Part shown: piece after piece, positions 43,140-55,239 of the stretch
How positions within the stretch are numbered: position 1 is the first letter of the stretch
How the letters are laid out: every line of letters starts with the position of its first letter
Origin: Berberis thunbergii
Taxonomy: Eukaryota; Streptophyta; Magnoliopsida; Ranunculales; Berberidaceae
Assembly: GCA_003290165.1 (NCBI GenBank)
Contig: QNQO01006937.1
Span: forward strand, 186,001 to 250,000
Direction: 5' to 3'
DNA: 64,000 bases
Notes under the pieces: model-generated
Told to the model about the DNA's origin: nothing
Seen by the model: the letters and a program-made list of their open reading frames with translations, nothing else
Database searches by the model: none
Made by a program: the position numbers and the translations under genes

Positions 43140-43876
43140 TTGATCAGACCAGAAGTTATATCTATTCGACTTTTGTTGTCGATTGCTCTGTATGGCTAAT
43201 TCTTTGATGTATCTATTATGTTGTCCATGCAAAAATTTGTGGCTCTGAATTCGTAATCTTATTGATATTCCCTTTTTTGATGTTTTTACCAGCCTTAGCT
43301 GTTAAGGCATTTACGTTGGTTTGATGTACGTTTTACTTTGCCTTCTTTTGCTCGTTGTTGGTTTTGTATTATAGATTGATGTCTTTGTTGCTTTGTTTTT
43401 CTTTGCTTCATCCTCGTGTCTCATATATAGTGTCGTGACTGGCAAACTCAAGGTGTTTTTCTATCTGATCGCTGAGTAGTGTTAGCTTAATCAATCATGT
43501 TCATGTCATCATCAAACTGTCTGATCGTGCTTTTGTCAACACCAAACTGTCCGATCGTGATTTTGTCAACACCAAACTGTCTGATCATGCTCACATCAGT
43601 ACTAAATTGTCTAATAATGCTCACATCAGCACCAACTTGTCCAATCATGCTGATGCTGGCTCTGAGTTTGGTGTCAACCATCAGAGTTCAGTTGAGTCTG
43701 TTGCTGTCAGTTTTGTCGTTAGTGATTTGGGTCGAGCTTGCATCCGCTGGTAGGATCTTTTGACTCGTATTAGTTGGTTGATGCAAACTTCTACATATTT
43801 TGTGCATTCGTGAAATGCCTTGTCAGTATCCTTGTTTAGATATAAATCGGTTCGAGTGAGAAGTTCTTCTGGTTGC
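43140..43876. other. Retrotransposon interior between minisatellite and gag
   Basis: At 43498-43665 a short repeat CACCAAACTGTC(T/C)GATC..TG recurs five or so times, giving repetitive peptide on both strands. No pol domain recognised. Confidence 0.5.
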
Positions 43877-44990
43877 TTATTCTATTTTGCTTCCTTCGGC
43901 TATGCAGTGTGAGGCGTATATTAGCTTTCTGGGTCGTTCTTTTGATCCCACAGCATTGTTTGTTTTATCCTTCCATGTGAGCTGTTTATCTGGCATTCTG
44001 ACAAACTCGTCGAGTTGTCCTTTCCGAGCCCAATGCTCGATTTCGTCTTTTAGATTGTAGCAGTCTTCGATATTGTGTCCATGATCCTTGTCGAAGGAGC
44101 AATATTTATTTTTGTCTCTTATTTTCGGGTCTCCTCTCATCTTAAGCGGCCAGTTGGCGTTATCCCATTTTGCTATGTGCTTTAGTATATTTGCTCGACT
44201 TATTTTCAGGGTTGTATATGGCTTGTATGTGTTCTCTGTTGCACTCATTACTCGCTCTTGTCGAGGCCGCGTTGGTTGTAGCTTTTTGGATTACTGACGT
44301 TGTGAATCACTCTTTCTGCCATTTCAATGTTTCTTCGATGGGTTGCTACCCTCCCGTTGTCCATCATCCTGTCTATTTTCCTCATTTATTTCCCATTTCC
44401 TTGAAAGACTTTGTCTTTCTTGGTCATTTTTTCTCCTGGCCACCTTCATTTCCTCAAGGGAGATGTATTTTTGTGCTATTTTTAGCAAAACTGCCATGTC
44501 CTTTGGAGGTTCCAGATTAAAAGAATCAAAGAAGGGGTCTCTCTTTGATCCGGCCATAAAGGTTGAAGCGGTTGTGTCATCGCTACCTCCGTCAATCATT
44601 GTCAATTCATTGGTAAAGCGGGTGACATATTCCCGTATTGTCCCTTCTGGCTTATGCCTAATATGCAGAAGGTAGTGTGGCCCTTTCCTCATTCGCTGGT
44701 TCTCGATGAATCTGGAGAAAAAAGTAGTGGCCAAAGCTTGCAAGGAATCTATCGACCTCGGTGGTAGGCTGTTAAACCAATTCATTGTTGTGGATGTGAG
44801 GCTAATCGGGAATGTCCTGCATAAGATCGAATATGTGGTTTCCTTCAAGGCCATCATGTGGTGGAAGTGTCTCAGGTGATCAGTTGGGTCGGAAAGACCA
44901 TCATATAATTAGAACTTTGGCAGAGTGAACTTTTTTGGCATTGTCGTTTTCATGAAGGAGTAGAGAATGGCGGCGTTGCTAACTCGTATA
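43877..44990 (-). pseudogene. gag of the Tat-like retrotransposon
   Basis: Minus strand: a region just upstream (about 44960-44860) reads PKKFTLPKF.LYDGLSDPTDHLRHFHHMM, then 44857-44324 gives ALKETTYSILCRTFPISLTSTTMNWFNSLPPRSIDS..FFSRFIENQRM.., the retrotransposon gag domain. After a stop, 44248-43877 in the same frame has KYCSFDKDHGHNIEDCYNLKDEIE, a gag-type zinc-binding motif in the style of plant Ty3/gypsy elements. At least two stops break the frame. Confidence 0.88.
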
Positions 44991-45555
44991 GTATGTTGAG
45001 ATCTGTGAATCCTTCCCTGAACGAGATTTCAGTAAGCATCCCTTCACACAAAGGATTCTTGCCTCGAGGGAGCTCGTTGCTTTCAGAGTTTCCCTGTTGG
45101 GGTTCTGCTGGGATTTCGTCACTTCCTTGAGTTCGGTTGGCAGAGTTGTGTTATGGTGGTCTCTGAACACATTCAGATGGCTGGATGCGCTCCTGAGTAA
45201 TCTCCTCCAGCATCTTTGTTATGTGACTCATCTGGGCTATTAGTAGGTCTACCCGAGGATCCGTGGCAATGTCGCCGGGTGTTTGGGTTATTTGGGCTAT
45301 TGCATGCTATGGTTATGCATTTTCGGGTGCTACTGGTCCGATGAAATCATGGCTGTTTTTTCTTCGTAAGCTGTTAGTGATGCATTGTTGTTAGTATGAG
45401 AGTTGTCTTGGCCTTTACAGGGTTGAGGATCTGCAGACTGCATTATTTGCTCCGACAGCTTGTTGATGTTTTATCAGGTTATGGTGAGCTTTGTCACTGT
45501 GTAATTTTTTTTTGGAAAGGAAACTTGTCGTTCCCCATGGACGACGCCAAACTAA

Positions 45556-46096
45556 TGCGTCCAATAATCACCCTCCTGTGAGTTTGACTTGCAAAACAAT
45601 CATTAGATTGCAAATGACCTCCTTTTCGGTGGCCAAAGGCACTCCGATGCTTAAGTCGGTAACTCTGTTGAAAGAAGGAAGTAAATCTGAACAAAACTCG
45701 GTTAAAATTGCATACCTGTGTCGAATGTTCCCTTTACCTTTTATAATGGTCGCAGTTAAGTCTCCGCTTGACTTAAGCATGTGAGGTGCAACGGAAGGAA
45801 ATGTTTATCGTAACAGTCTCCTTCTTAATGGAGATGTGTCCATGGAGGTGTAATTCCCTCCACGACTCTTTTTTGGTGCAACCTTCCTCTTCTTTATAAG
45901 AGAACTCGTGTCAGGCCTGAATTCAGACCCTGTTTACGTCTTCTCACTGGGGGGGGCCCTGTCTAGGCCTTTGTAATTGGCTCTATCCTTCCTGGGCTTT
46001 ATGAGCTGGCCCAATAGGTTGGACGCTATATCCTCGTGATGAGTCTCTATGCCATGTGTACAGCCGTGATGATCGGTCTATTTTGATGTATCATCA
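45556..46096 (-). repeat. 5' LTR of the Tat-like element
   Basis: On the plus strand it runs TGCGTCCAATAATCACC to GATGTATCATCA. It has a GGGGGGGCCC expansion near 45949 that the other LTR lacks. Many substitutions between the two LTRs indicate an old insertion. Confidence 0.85.
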
Positions 46097-46422
46097 AGGT
46101 TCATTGCCAAAATAGTTGGAGATGAACTAGGTCTATCAAGAGTTGTTATGTACTTATGTTTGGTTCATCTGGTATCCCAAGGTGCTCATTGTTTCTTTAC
46201 CTAATTTCATTTTTGTAGGCAACTAAGGAGTTCTAGTTAATATTGGAAAAAGAACCATAATGAATTTTCAAATTAATTTCTTGCTCAAGTATCTTAGATC
46301 AACCACATTCGCTCCCACTTCATAATGGAAAAGGGGGGAAGCTTTGCACTACAATTTCCACCTGTAATTTTGCAGTAAAATGTCTTCCTCGTATGCATCA
46401 ATAGTTACATGTTGATGCGATA

Positions 46423-46779
46423 ATGAAGGGCACTCCACTTGATTGGATTTGCTCACTTGAAAGGCACCATTTGAATCATGTTCAATCAAAAATAAAAGAG
46501 GAATCATTTATTGAAGGTCTTCAACTGAGGCTAACTAATTTGGTGAGACTAGAGTTATGGAATGAAGCCATAAAGGTAGCAGAGTGGTGCTTTCAAAAGG
46601 GAAGCTTCTTGAAACTCGAAACTCTGGATCTATTTCATTTGTCCAAGTTGAAACTGATAAAAGTAGAAGAAGGTGCAATGCCTTGCATCCAAACCATACA
46701 TTTCATTGATTGTGGGAAAGTTAAGAAATTGGGATTAAGCATCTCAACACTCTCATCTTATTTGGAATTAGACTTGTAA
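46423..46779 (+). pseudogene. NBS-LRR disease-resistance gene fragment (LRR C-terminus)
   Basis: The reading LTNLVRLELWNEAIKV..FLKLETLDLFHLSKLKLIKVEEGAMPCIQTIHFIDCGKVKKLGLSISTL matches the last leucine-rich repeats of RPM1-type CC-NBS-LRR proteins (typical ..F..L..L.L..L..L..I.VEEGAMP.L..L.I..C..LK..P). There is no NB-ARC domain nearby. The frame starts without a clear acceptor and ends at a stop. It abuts the retrotransposon at 46096, so the rest may have been lost. Confidence 0.82.
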
Positions 46780-48811
46780 AGGAGTTGTATTTCTTAAAGA
46801 CATTGTATTTTGGTGCCTCATAATCTCGGTTTTTCAATATGCAGTTTCCGCGTTTTATTGAATGTTTTGTTGTATCTCATATGTTTAGGATCACCAGAGT
46901 AGTATTGAACTCCTCAATAAGTAGCCTAGAATGTTGAAAGAAAAACCACTCCAATCATGAAAAGTTAGGAAAACAAAATTTCTTTGAAAATTCAAACAAT
47001 GGAAAAAAAATATTATGTGGAAAACTTTACTACGGTTTTTTTCTTTGAAAAATCAAATAGTGGAAAAAATTCGGTGGAAAACTTTACCACAATATTTTTC
47101 CATTGAAGTTTTCCGAAAATCAAACATTCCCTCAAATTAGTTGAGGGAGACGTAATATAAATAAAAACTAATAAACAAATTTGTGAAATTTTCATTAATA
47201 AACATATAAGATTTAAAAAAAAAGGCCATATCCCTAGTTAGATTATAAATTATATACAAATTATAAAAAGTATATTTAGATACCTTAAGGATCAAATGTG
47301 TAAATTTCTTTGCATAGTAATAAATGTAATGTTGTAAATGATAATCTTTCGATAACGACTTTTTACCAGCACCACTTTTGATGAAGTACACCATCCCCTT
47401 TTTTGGATGTGTTGAAGGACACCACCAATATAAACCTCTCTCTCCCCATTGTTCATCTTCTCTTCATCATTTCTCTTTCTGGAACAAAACCATCACCATA
47501 GCCCCGCCCCGCCCCGCCCCGCCACCAATTGCACCACTCCGCCACCACCTTTTTCTCTTTCTATTCTCTTTTGTTATTCTTCTTTTCTTCTCCACCGCCA
47601 GCGGCACCACCTCGCCCCGCCCCCTTTTTCTCTTCCTCTCTTCTTTTCTCCTCTAAGCAATAGTTTTTTCATCTCAGACTGTCTACCACCTAGCGATTTT
47701 TAGAACGTTGGGCTTGATTAGTGTGTTGCATTCTTGGGATCCCAAGCACACGTCTACAAGGCTTGATGGGGTTGCATCCCTTTGGTGATCACTAAACAAG
47801 TTGATAAGATTATTAGAGTTGAATATAAGTCTTGGTTTGATCTTGCAAGGGTATGGAATGTTGTTTGAGAGATGAGTTCTCATTTGAGCAAGTAATAGAA
47901 GTTTGTCAACTACATGCTCTTTCCACAGAAGAAGTAACCAATCAGAGCCAATCAAATTTCGCTTTAGGTGAACCTTATTATATCTGTGTGATGATTGGTA
48001 TTTTGTCCCTCTATGTCTTAACATTTAATGATTCATATGGTTGCATATTTTATTGCTTAATATTATCTCATCTTGCATGTTTTAAGTCATACAAATTTTG
48101 TTACCTTGCTTGTGATTTGTACATCAAGACTTGAATGTACTTTGCAAAAGTATTTCCTAGATATCGTTTTAGATTATAAAGCTTGATCAAACCGCTAGAC
48201 CTAGAGCTGGAACACTGTATGTTAAGGTTTTATCTCATCCTCATCCTCACATATTTTGAATTGTTTTTTGTTGGTTCTTGGACATGGGAGATTGAAGTGA
48301 ACACATGCGTAATGTCAAATTATTCACGAAGTGTTCACAAAACCACCTTTGTTTTAATTGATCTCATACAAAGTTTTTCAAAATATTTTTAAAAAGAGAC
48401 TATTCACCTCCTCTAGTCTTACTTATCTACTCTTAGGACAGTATGTACCTTAACCGATATATCGTTCAATTATCTCTTGCGTCTATATATTCCTTTTTAT
48501 CTTCTAGCATTTACATTGTTGTATTTCCCCATGCTACGTTGGATTGAAACCTCCTTGCTTTGGTTTACAAACTTGCAAAGGAGGAGCTTGTTTTCCTGCA
48601 TTTCTTTTAGCCCTTTGAAGAATATGGTTTATCTCTCCCATTTAAAAAATTACCTCTAAGATTAACATGTTTTGAGACCAATGTTGTGATAACGTCAACT
48701 AAGTTAGGCTAAACTAACACCTAAGCATCGACTAAAAGTTATGTGTTTAATTGACCTTAATTACAAACTTTTGCCATCACTCCCAACTTTGATCAGCAAA
48801 ATTGACCTTAC

Positions 48812-48902
<91 letters not shown>

Positions 48903-49324
48903 TTTTTAAAGGCAAGCAGGGTTTTTATAGGATCCCAGAACCTATAATATATTTCTCTATAAACTATGATTTACTGTTTTTTTATTTTTCTGTAAGGGTT
49001 TACAAGGCTTTAAATGGGTCTTTGAACCATAGCCTCCCAATCACACTGCACATGTTCAAGAAAAGGGGAAAATAGATTAAATCCAATAGTTATTAAAAAA
49101 AATTATATATCCAGAAGGGAAATGGAAATTGTTTTTGTTTTTCTGGATAATTGGTATTAATTCAAATTCACATTGGCCAACTAACATTTGAAAGTTTTAG
49201 AAAAGGGGGTAAAAGTAAAAAGAATAAAAAGAAAACTAATCCTTAATAGTCTAATATTCTCTCTATTTCTATTTTCTTTCTTTTTTCCAATTGGGTAGTG
49301 TGCAGTTTCTTCATACAATGGATC
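46780..49324. other. Intergenic stretch downstream of the BODYGUARD gene
   Basis: Contains short GAAAACTTTAC repeats near 47015-47090, a (CCCCG)n run at 47503-47522 inside CT-rich sequence (47400-47690), and a long AT microsatellite (48817-48898). No frame recognised. The part just below 49325 should contain the 3' untranslated region of the BODYGUARD gene. Confidence 0.45.
48817..48898. repeat. (AT)41 microsatellite
   Basis: 82 bases of uninterrupted AT dinucleotide, followed by T-rich sequence. Likely length-variable and prone to cruciform formation; the assembled length may not be exact. Confidence 0.97.
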
Positions 49325-52300
49325 TTAACCGCTTGATTTCATCCATATCTCTTCAAGTTCCCTGGCAAAAGCCTTTTGCCTTCCTACAACAATTGTGATA
49401 TGATCCTTGTTCTCAATCACCTTAACATGGGCGCGAGGGATTCTTGATTGAATCGCGTAGCTACATTCAACGGGTAATAGCATATCATCCATACCGTGAA
49501 ATACAGTGATGCCACATTTCATTTGATTCTGAACAATATCCAAATATCGATCAATTTTGCCTGCAGTCCCACAGATGATGTTATGTAGAGTATGCCATGC
49601 AGCATGGTGTGTGTGGCAAAAGAATCCATCAACCAAGAATGTCCTTATCCTGTAAACCAGTCATAGTTGCAGTATAAATTGTATGTAAAAATAGGTAAAA
49701 AGAATAAAAATTTCCATCCAACACTGTTAGTAAAAAATGATGGTCAAACGAAACAGAAAATAGTAAGTTGAATTCGATCCATCAGTTTCAGCTTTCAACT
49801 TTCAATATCTGCTGACTAAGTCATACCCTAATTTTGGTGCAATAGTAAATTTTAAGTTTGTTTTGATCTATTTTCTGAGAAACGTCCAATAAATGTTCAT
49901 GGTTGGTGGAGCCTGTAGAACTCATTCATATGCTTCAATAAATTTGAGTGGGGCCATAATTTTGGATGGGGCTTTGGGGTTGCAGAATGTTGTAGTCAAT
50001 CTGATTCTGATCTGAACATGGTGGTGGGGTGAATGAATTTAGTAGTAATCAACTCTGCTTGTTTTGTTTTGCATTTAGAAGTTGAAGGTACTTTGTTTGT
50101 TTTGTCATTTATAAATGATTGTTGTACAATCTTTAAAAAGCACAAAATGTAGATCTCCAACAATTTAACAATCTATATATGTTTGTGTTGTTTGTAGATT
50201 GCTACCCTACCTTAGTACGAAATTTTGAAAAAGCTACACCTTTAGTGAAAGTATGATCAAGTTTTTTGTTAAATTAGGCACTTAGAAAAACAATGTATGG
50301 AACATTTATGTCGTAAAAATGATTTATCAGCCTACTGTATTTTCCTCGCAAAAAAAAGATTATGAAAACATTTCATGTTGTAAAAACTGACTCATCATCC
50401 GCCTACTTTGTTTTTCTCGCAAAAATGAATTGCTCTCTTATAAGGTCGATGGCGATTCAGTTTAACAAACAACATTGCCCAATTAACCAATATTAGGGTT
50501 CCTCTTTTTCATGAAATTTTCCAATGCAACCAATGGCAACTTTAGTAATTTCTTCCAGATCAATTAGAAAATTCTAAATGGCCTGGGAAATCCAGCGAGG
50601 TTGACTGCCTGGGAGGGGCGAAGTTACACTTTTGCCCCCCCCCCTTCTATAACAACTTTTCGAAAAAGTGTTAAAAAGGAGGGGGCAAAAGTGTAATTTC
50701 ACCCCCTCCCAGGCAGCAGTCTCGCTGGTTTCCCAGGCCAGCTAGAATTACTCTTACTACATTAATACTTATTTACTTTTAAGCAATATTCTCAATAATT
50801 ACCATCATGAAAATAACTAAAAATTTAAAACTTAACAAATAAGTTAGTGTGACACATGTGATTTAATTGTGATGGAATTCAAAAGAACCTAGGTACATGG
50901 ACATTAAATGATTATTATTATTATTGTTTAATTAATGCCATTTGGGGACCTCTGGCCCTTTCACCATAACCAACAATAGCACTCCAGTCGGAGTTCCCAG
51001 CAATATGGGTCACAAAACCTCCTTAGAATATTAGAATAATTGGGTTCAACAACTTTTAAATAATTGATTAATTTATTGGGAAACCTTATTACATATTCTG
51101 TATTTAACTAAATACATACATCATGCATTAATGTTGTTCAAGGTTGGGTTACCTGTTTCTGGTGACAAGTTTGGTGAGGAAATTCCACAACCGGTGGTTC
51201 TTGCAGACCACTAAACAAGCAATTCGAGTGATGTGCTCATACCAACATGCGAGCGATGCACCAAAAGCGATCACTGGCCACACACGTCGTGGTGCTATCC
51301 TTCTCATTACGTATTGTGTTGCCTTTTCTCCTTTCGGAACTGGGAAATATGGCTGCAACAATTTATGTCATTAATCAGTTTATTAAATTTGATTACAATT
51401 CAATAACTAAAAGTAATTTCAAGAGAATTTGAAGTGTGCAAAGCATCTAAATAAATAAACAACTAAATCCTAGACCACGGGAAAATATTTAAACGTTTTG
51501 TCTCTTTAAAAATCTAAGATTACCATGGGAAAAATATAGAGCATGAAATGTTTTGTCTGCTTTATAATCCAAGGTTTTGGCACTAAATAGAAAGAGAGTA
51601 GCGTAAATACTACTAGCAGGACCGCACACGCCAAGTTTAACTGTTTATTCATTTGTAAACTGTCACATCAACTTGTGATCTCAAATCTGAAAAATTAGAA
51701 AGAGTGAGTCATTTGCAAAACAGAAAATTAGGGGATAATCAAGACTTACTGGAGCGACAAGTGTTAATGATTTTATCGCTCCGGGATGTCTAACAGCAAC
51801 GGCAAGGGCCAAAATGCACCCTAGAGAATGTGCCACAATGTGAAATGACTTGAATTCATGTTGTTCAATCACCCGTTCGATCATGTCAATGTGCTCTCTC
51901 AATGTGTACAATGAGTCTGTTGGCTTAGGACTCCGCCCAAACCCTAATAGATCAATGGCAACTAGCCGATGTGAAGATTTAATTGCACCGGAAAAATTAG
52001 GGAAAAGCGTTTCAGTCCAAAATGTTGAAGATGAGATGAATCCATGAATGAATAGCACATTCTCTTTTACTTCATCTGTAAATCAACATCGATTAAAACA
52101 TTTGAGTTTAATCAATAAATATAAAAATAGTATATCAACCTCAAGTGCCTAAGTCCAGTTTTGTCATATAAAATAGGTCTGTGTGCAAAAATTTATTTAA
52201 GATGGTTAAGCTTTAGGGGTGATTACCTATGGCTCCTTCAGCTTTGACATAAAGGGCATCTTTGCAAGAAAAGCTCCAAGAAGTGCAAGCCATGCAATCG

Positions 52301-52788
52301 CAATCAGACCATCTTGGAATTGGACGAGATTGTGGTCTTCCAATCTTCCCTTGTAGCATCTCAATGATGGTGGAATTAATGGTGAACGTAGATTTCACAG
52401 TGCCATTCTTAATATTCTCATGACATCTTATCATAGTCCCCTCCACCTTCAACTTCTTTATTGTAGATTTCGATATCTCCGAAACAAAGGAAGGCCGTGT
52501 GTAAAGTGTATCGGAAATGTCCTCCAATTGTAACTTGCTTGACCGAAGACATACGATCTTCGATGTACCTTCTTCGGATAACAAAATGTTACCACTATTT
52601 GTGATGGCTTCTTTTGATGATGAGCAATAACATGGCTTCCATTCAGCTTCAATAAGGAAATCCATAAGTTTGAACAAAACACAAAGCAAGACATCAACAA
52701 CATCAAGAACAGAGAACACTATGAAACTCGCTAATTCATTTGTAGATCTCCCAATCAAAACTAGCATTGTATTCACCCTACCACCCAT
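49325..52788 (-). CDS. BDG: BODYGUARD-family alpha/beta hydrolase (probable lysophospholipase), complete, 4 exons
   Basis: BODYGUARD proteins are epidermal, cell-wall-located alpha/beta hydrolases needed for cuticle formation in Arabidopsis (family knowledge). Exons on the minus strand: 52788-52227, 52075-51750, 51352-51153, 49649-49325, all with GT-AG introns. The sum is 1413 nt, 470 residues plus stop, against about 469 for BDG1. N-terminus: a hydrophobic segment (residues about 20-48) followed by EAEWKPCYCSS. Central: ISDTLYTRPS, TVNST-like INSTIIEMLQ, IPRWSDCDCMACTSW. The hydrolase core begins at VLFIHGF (194-200). The nucleophile is Ser271 in AHSLGC, the acid is probably Asp417 or Asp418 (HGMDD), and the base is His446 (KDHITIVVGRQK). 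All splice phases join without stops, so it looks functional. Which BDG paralogue it is cannot be settled here. Confidence 0.97.
50566..50753. mobile_element. Palindromic MULE-type MITE, copy B, in BODYGUARD intron 3
   Basis: Nearly palindromic: left arm GGCCTGGGAAATCCAGCGAG then TTGACTGCCTGGGAGGGG, right arm with the complement and end CCAGCTAGAATTACTC. A poly-C/poly-G-containing inner part and the loop lie near 50650-50670. Clearly the same family as 15298-15484. The flanking 9-mers do not match, so the target duplication is decayed. It lies in the 1503-bp third intron. Confidence 0.82.
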
Positions 52789-54430
52789 GTCACCCTTTTT
52801 GATGAACTACACTAAACACTAACACTAACGAAACCCATAGGTCTAAAACTCTGAAACAATGCACTTTTGTACAAATGTTGTATGATAAATCTTAAAAGGC
52901 TAGCTAGCTAGACTACCCTTTGAAGAGAAAATGGGGTCTCCCTGTGTGTGTCTCTTTCTCTTCTCAACCCACAATGGAATTGGCCCCCTTATGGCTGTGT
53001 GTATGAGTAAGACACCCCTAGCTAAAAAAAATATAGGATCAGTGAGAGAGAAAGAAGTTGGGTTAATATGGTTTGAAAAAAATAGTAGTATAGGGCGTAT
53101 CAGATATATGTATTGAATGTTCATTAAAATAGTTTGTTGGCCAAGGGAGGAGGTTGGTGGTAGTTGAACTTCCAGGGAGGAGAAAGAGAAGCCCCTTAGT
53201 TATGTTAGCTAACAACGATAGTAGCTTTACAAATCTACTTTAGTATCCTTTTTAACTTTATGATATTATTATATCATGAAGAGAGCTAGCTAGCTAGGGA
53301 AGTCAGATTTTAATGACATTGACTGAGCCACCCCTCTGAATCTTTGTTCAAACTCTTTAAACCCCAAACTTGCAACATTGACTTAATCAGTAACTACACT
53401 TTTTCTTGTGATTAAGTACTTGTAGGCCATCACATGGAGTGCGTGTTTCAAGGATGCTATATTCAAATGACTATAGCATTGAAGATGGCCAAGTAAATTG
53501 ACTAAAATGGTTCTACCTATAGAGATGTAAATTGAAGAATATCTTACTTATATTTTGTAATTTTAAGCTTTCCAATCACTATTCGAGAATACTTGATATG
53601 AAAGGCATGGAGATCGATATGAAACTATATGTTGCTCAACAGCATTAATCAAGTTGAAGGCCTTGGAACTAATCAGTGTTTGAAGAAATCAAAAGCATCT
53701 GGAAAAATATGAATCAATGAAGTTTCTGATAAAAATCAACTGATAGTGATGTATATTAGTATATCGTTGATATTTAATTTTCCCTAGTTATTGGAACATA
53801 CGGAGAAAATATAAACTGATCGAACTTTTGTTAAGTAAAAATTGCATACTTATGATGGTTTGGCTACGATTAATTAATTTTGTGACACAAATGACAAAGT
53901 CATCGCACAAAACACATGTACGACCTATACAGAATATAAAAGTCAAATTCGTGTACTCCGCAAGTAATTGCATTAGGATAATTGACATCCTTTAATTAGT
54001 TTCAAATGGTTTGGCAAACCTTGCTTAATTGTTGGACAACATCACTGTCGCGCTTTACCTGCAGCTGCAAGAATCAATGAATTGATTTGCTTAAAGCCTA
54101 TTCTACAAATTCTTATCGAATATGCGAGTGCTAGGGATTAGGAAATGTGATACGAGTTAGGGTTATACTGTGTATGCGCTTAGCAAAAAATGTTTCCCAT
54201 CACTAACATTGCAGATTGCTAATAATAGATAATAAAAAAAAAATAGTTTTGAAAAAATATTCATTTTATTAATTCTTATGTACTTTTGTCACAAATAGAT
54301 AATTAATTATGAATCATAAGACAAATATCACTAAAACATAACTTCCTAAAATGTCATATCTAGTAGTACAGAACCTATGATGTCATATTGAACTGAAATC
54401 TTAGCAAGAAACTGATTTCAATATATATAT
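52789..54430. other. Upstream region of the BODYGUARD gene
   Basis: Should contain the promoter; I could not fix a TATA box or transcription start. GCTAGCTAGCTAG-type runs occur near 52902-52912 and 53285-53297. The remainder is AT-rich with no coding frame recognised. Confidence 0.45.
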
Positions 54431-54439
54431 ATATATATT

Positions 54440-54595
54440 TGCTAATTCTAGGGAGCGAGGGAGACGGCGCGAGGGCAGCCCCCACCACCTACCCTCCTTG
54501 AGATGTGCGATGATGCACATCTCGAGGAGGGTGGGCGGTGGGGGCTGCCCTCACGCCTTTCCTCATGCCGTCTCCCTCGCTCCCTAGACTTACTC
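54440..54595. mobile_element. GC-rich fold-back element (MULE-type MITE, family 2)
   Basis: Arms of about 65 bp (CTAGGGAGCGAGGGAGACGG on the left, its complement on the right) enclose a short loop near 54510-54515 (GATGAT). The right end read inward is GAGTAAGTCTAG, like the terminus of the other Mutator-type MITEs. Flanking 9-mers ATATATATT (54431-54439) and ATATCTCTT (54596-54604) agree at seven of nine, compatible with an old target duplication. The left flank is an AT run, which weakens that evidence. Confidence 0.72.
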
Positions 54596-55239
54596 ATATC
54601 TCTTCCATTTTCAAGTCAATACTGATCAAAATTTTCTCAGTTGTTATTTATTTTTATTTTTTTTGATAAATTCCTGCTAATATTAGATAGGAGAAATATT
54701 ACAGATAGTTTTGGCTGCTTGCTGAGCAAGAACATGAGCAGCCATATTCAGATCCTTGTTTACATAATTGCAATCCCATTGAGGAAAAAACTTAACAGAT
54801 GTTTGACATTACATACTACGGGTCTCCAAGCCCACTTAATAGCAAAAGATGATTCATTATCCTCCCTAATTGCCGAAACAAGGTTCACCGAATCACTAAA
54901 CAAAATACCAGTGTGCCAATTTTGCACCTGTACCAGTGAAAGAGCAACTTCCGCTGTGTAGCTTTCGGCCATTGTGTTATCGATCATTGTGCCCATGATC
55001 GGAGTGTCAAGTGTAGCCAACGTAGATCCATAAGCATTCACCGGGAACACTCCCACCGCACCCTGCTTTGTAGAATTAAGGAAACATGCATCAAAACTGA
55101 CAAACACTGAGAGATGTTGAGAGGGCTCGTATTCCTGCCTGACAGGTTGAGATTGCATATGAACATTCTGCCAACTCTCAGCTGGGTGATCGGAATACTT
55201 ATTTGGGGGGACATCTCCCTGGTAATTGGGCCATACAAC

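Larger units (their letters stand above)
38906..46096 (-). mobile_element. LTR retrotransposon (Ty3/gypsy, Tat-like), gag only, with opposite-strand ORF
   Basis: Two similar LTRs (38906-39430 and 45556-46096) bound 6.1 kb. On the minus strand the order is: 5' LTR on the right, a probable primer-binding site just inside (TTTGGCGTCGTCCATGGGGA), gag (about 45000-43877), a minisatellite (43139-42298), a plus-strand ORF region (39630-42076), a polypurine-like AAAAGGGGAATAGC, then the 3' LTR. No protease, reverse transcriptase or integrase is visible, so it is non-autonomous or deleted. Extra opposite-strand ORFs are known in Tat-lineage elements (Grande, for example). Flanking 5-mers do not match exactly (TTTTA / AGGTT), although AGGTT also occurs 3 bp further out on the left. 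Confidence 0.85.

Noticed and set aside
47378..47703. Pro/Ser/His-rich frames at 47378-47703
   Set aside because: Low-complexity CT-rich sequence with a (CCCCG)n run; several frames open at once.
48741..48947. Open frame with long Tyr-Ile repeats
   Set aside because: Translation of the AT microsatellite.
51850..52047. Plus-strand open frame over BODYGUARD exon 2
   Set aside because: Antisense shadow of a conserved hydrolase exon.
54641..54961. Plus-strand open frame of 106 codons
   Set aside because: Antisense of the LINE RNase H domain.
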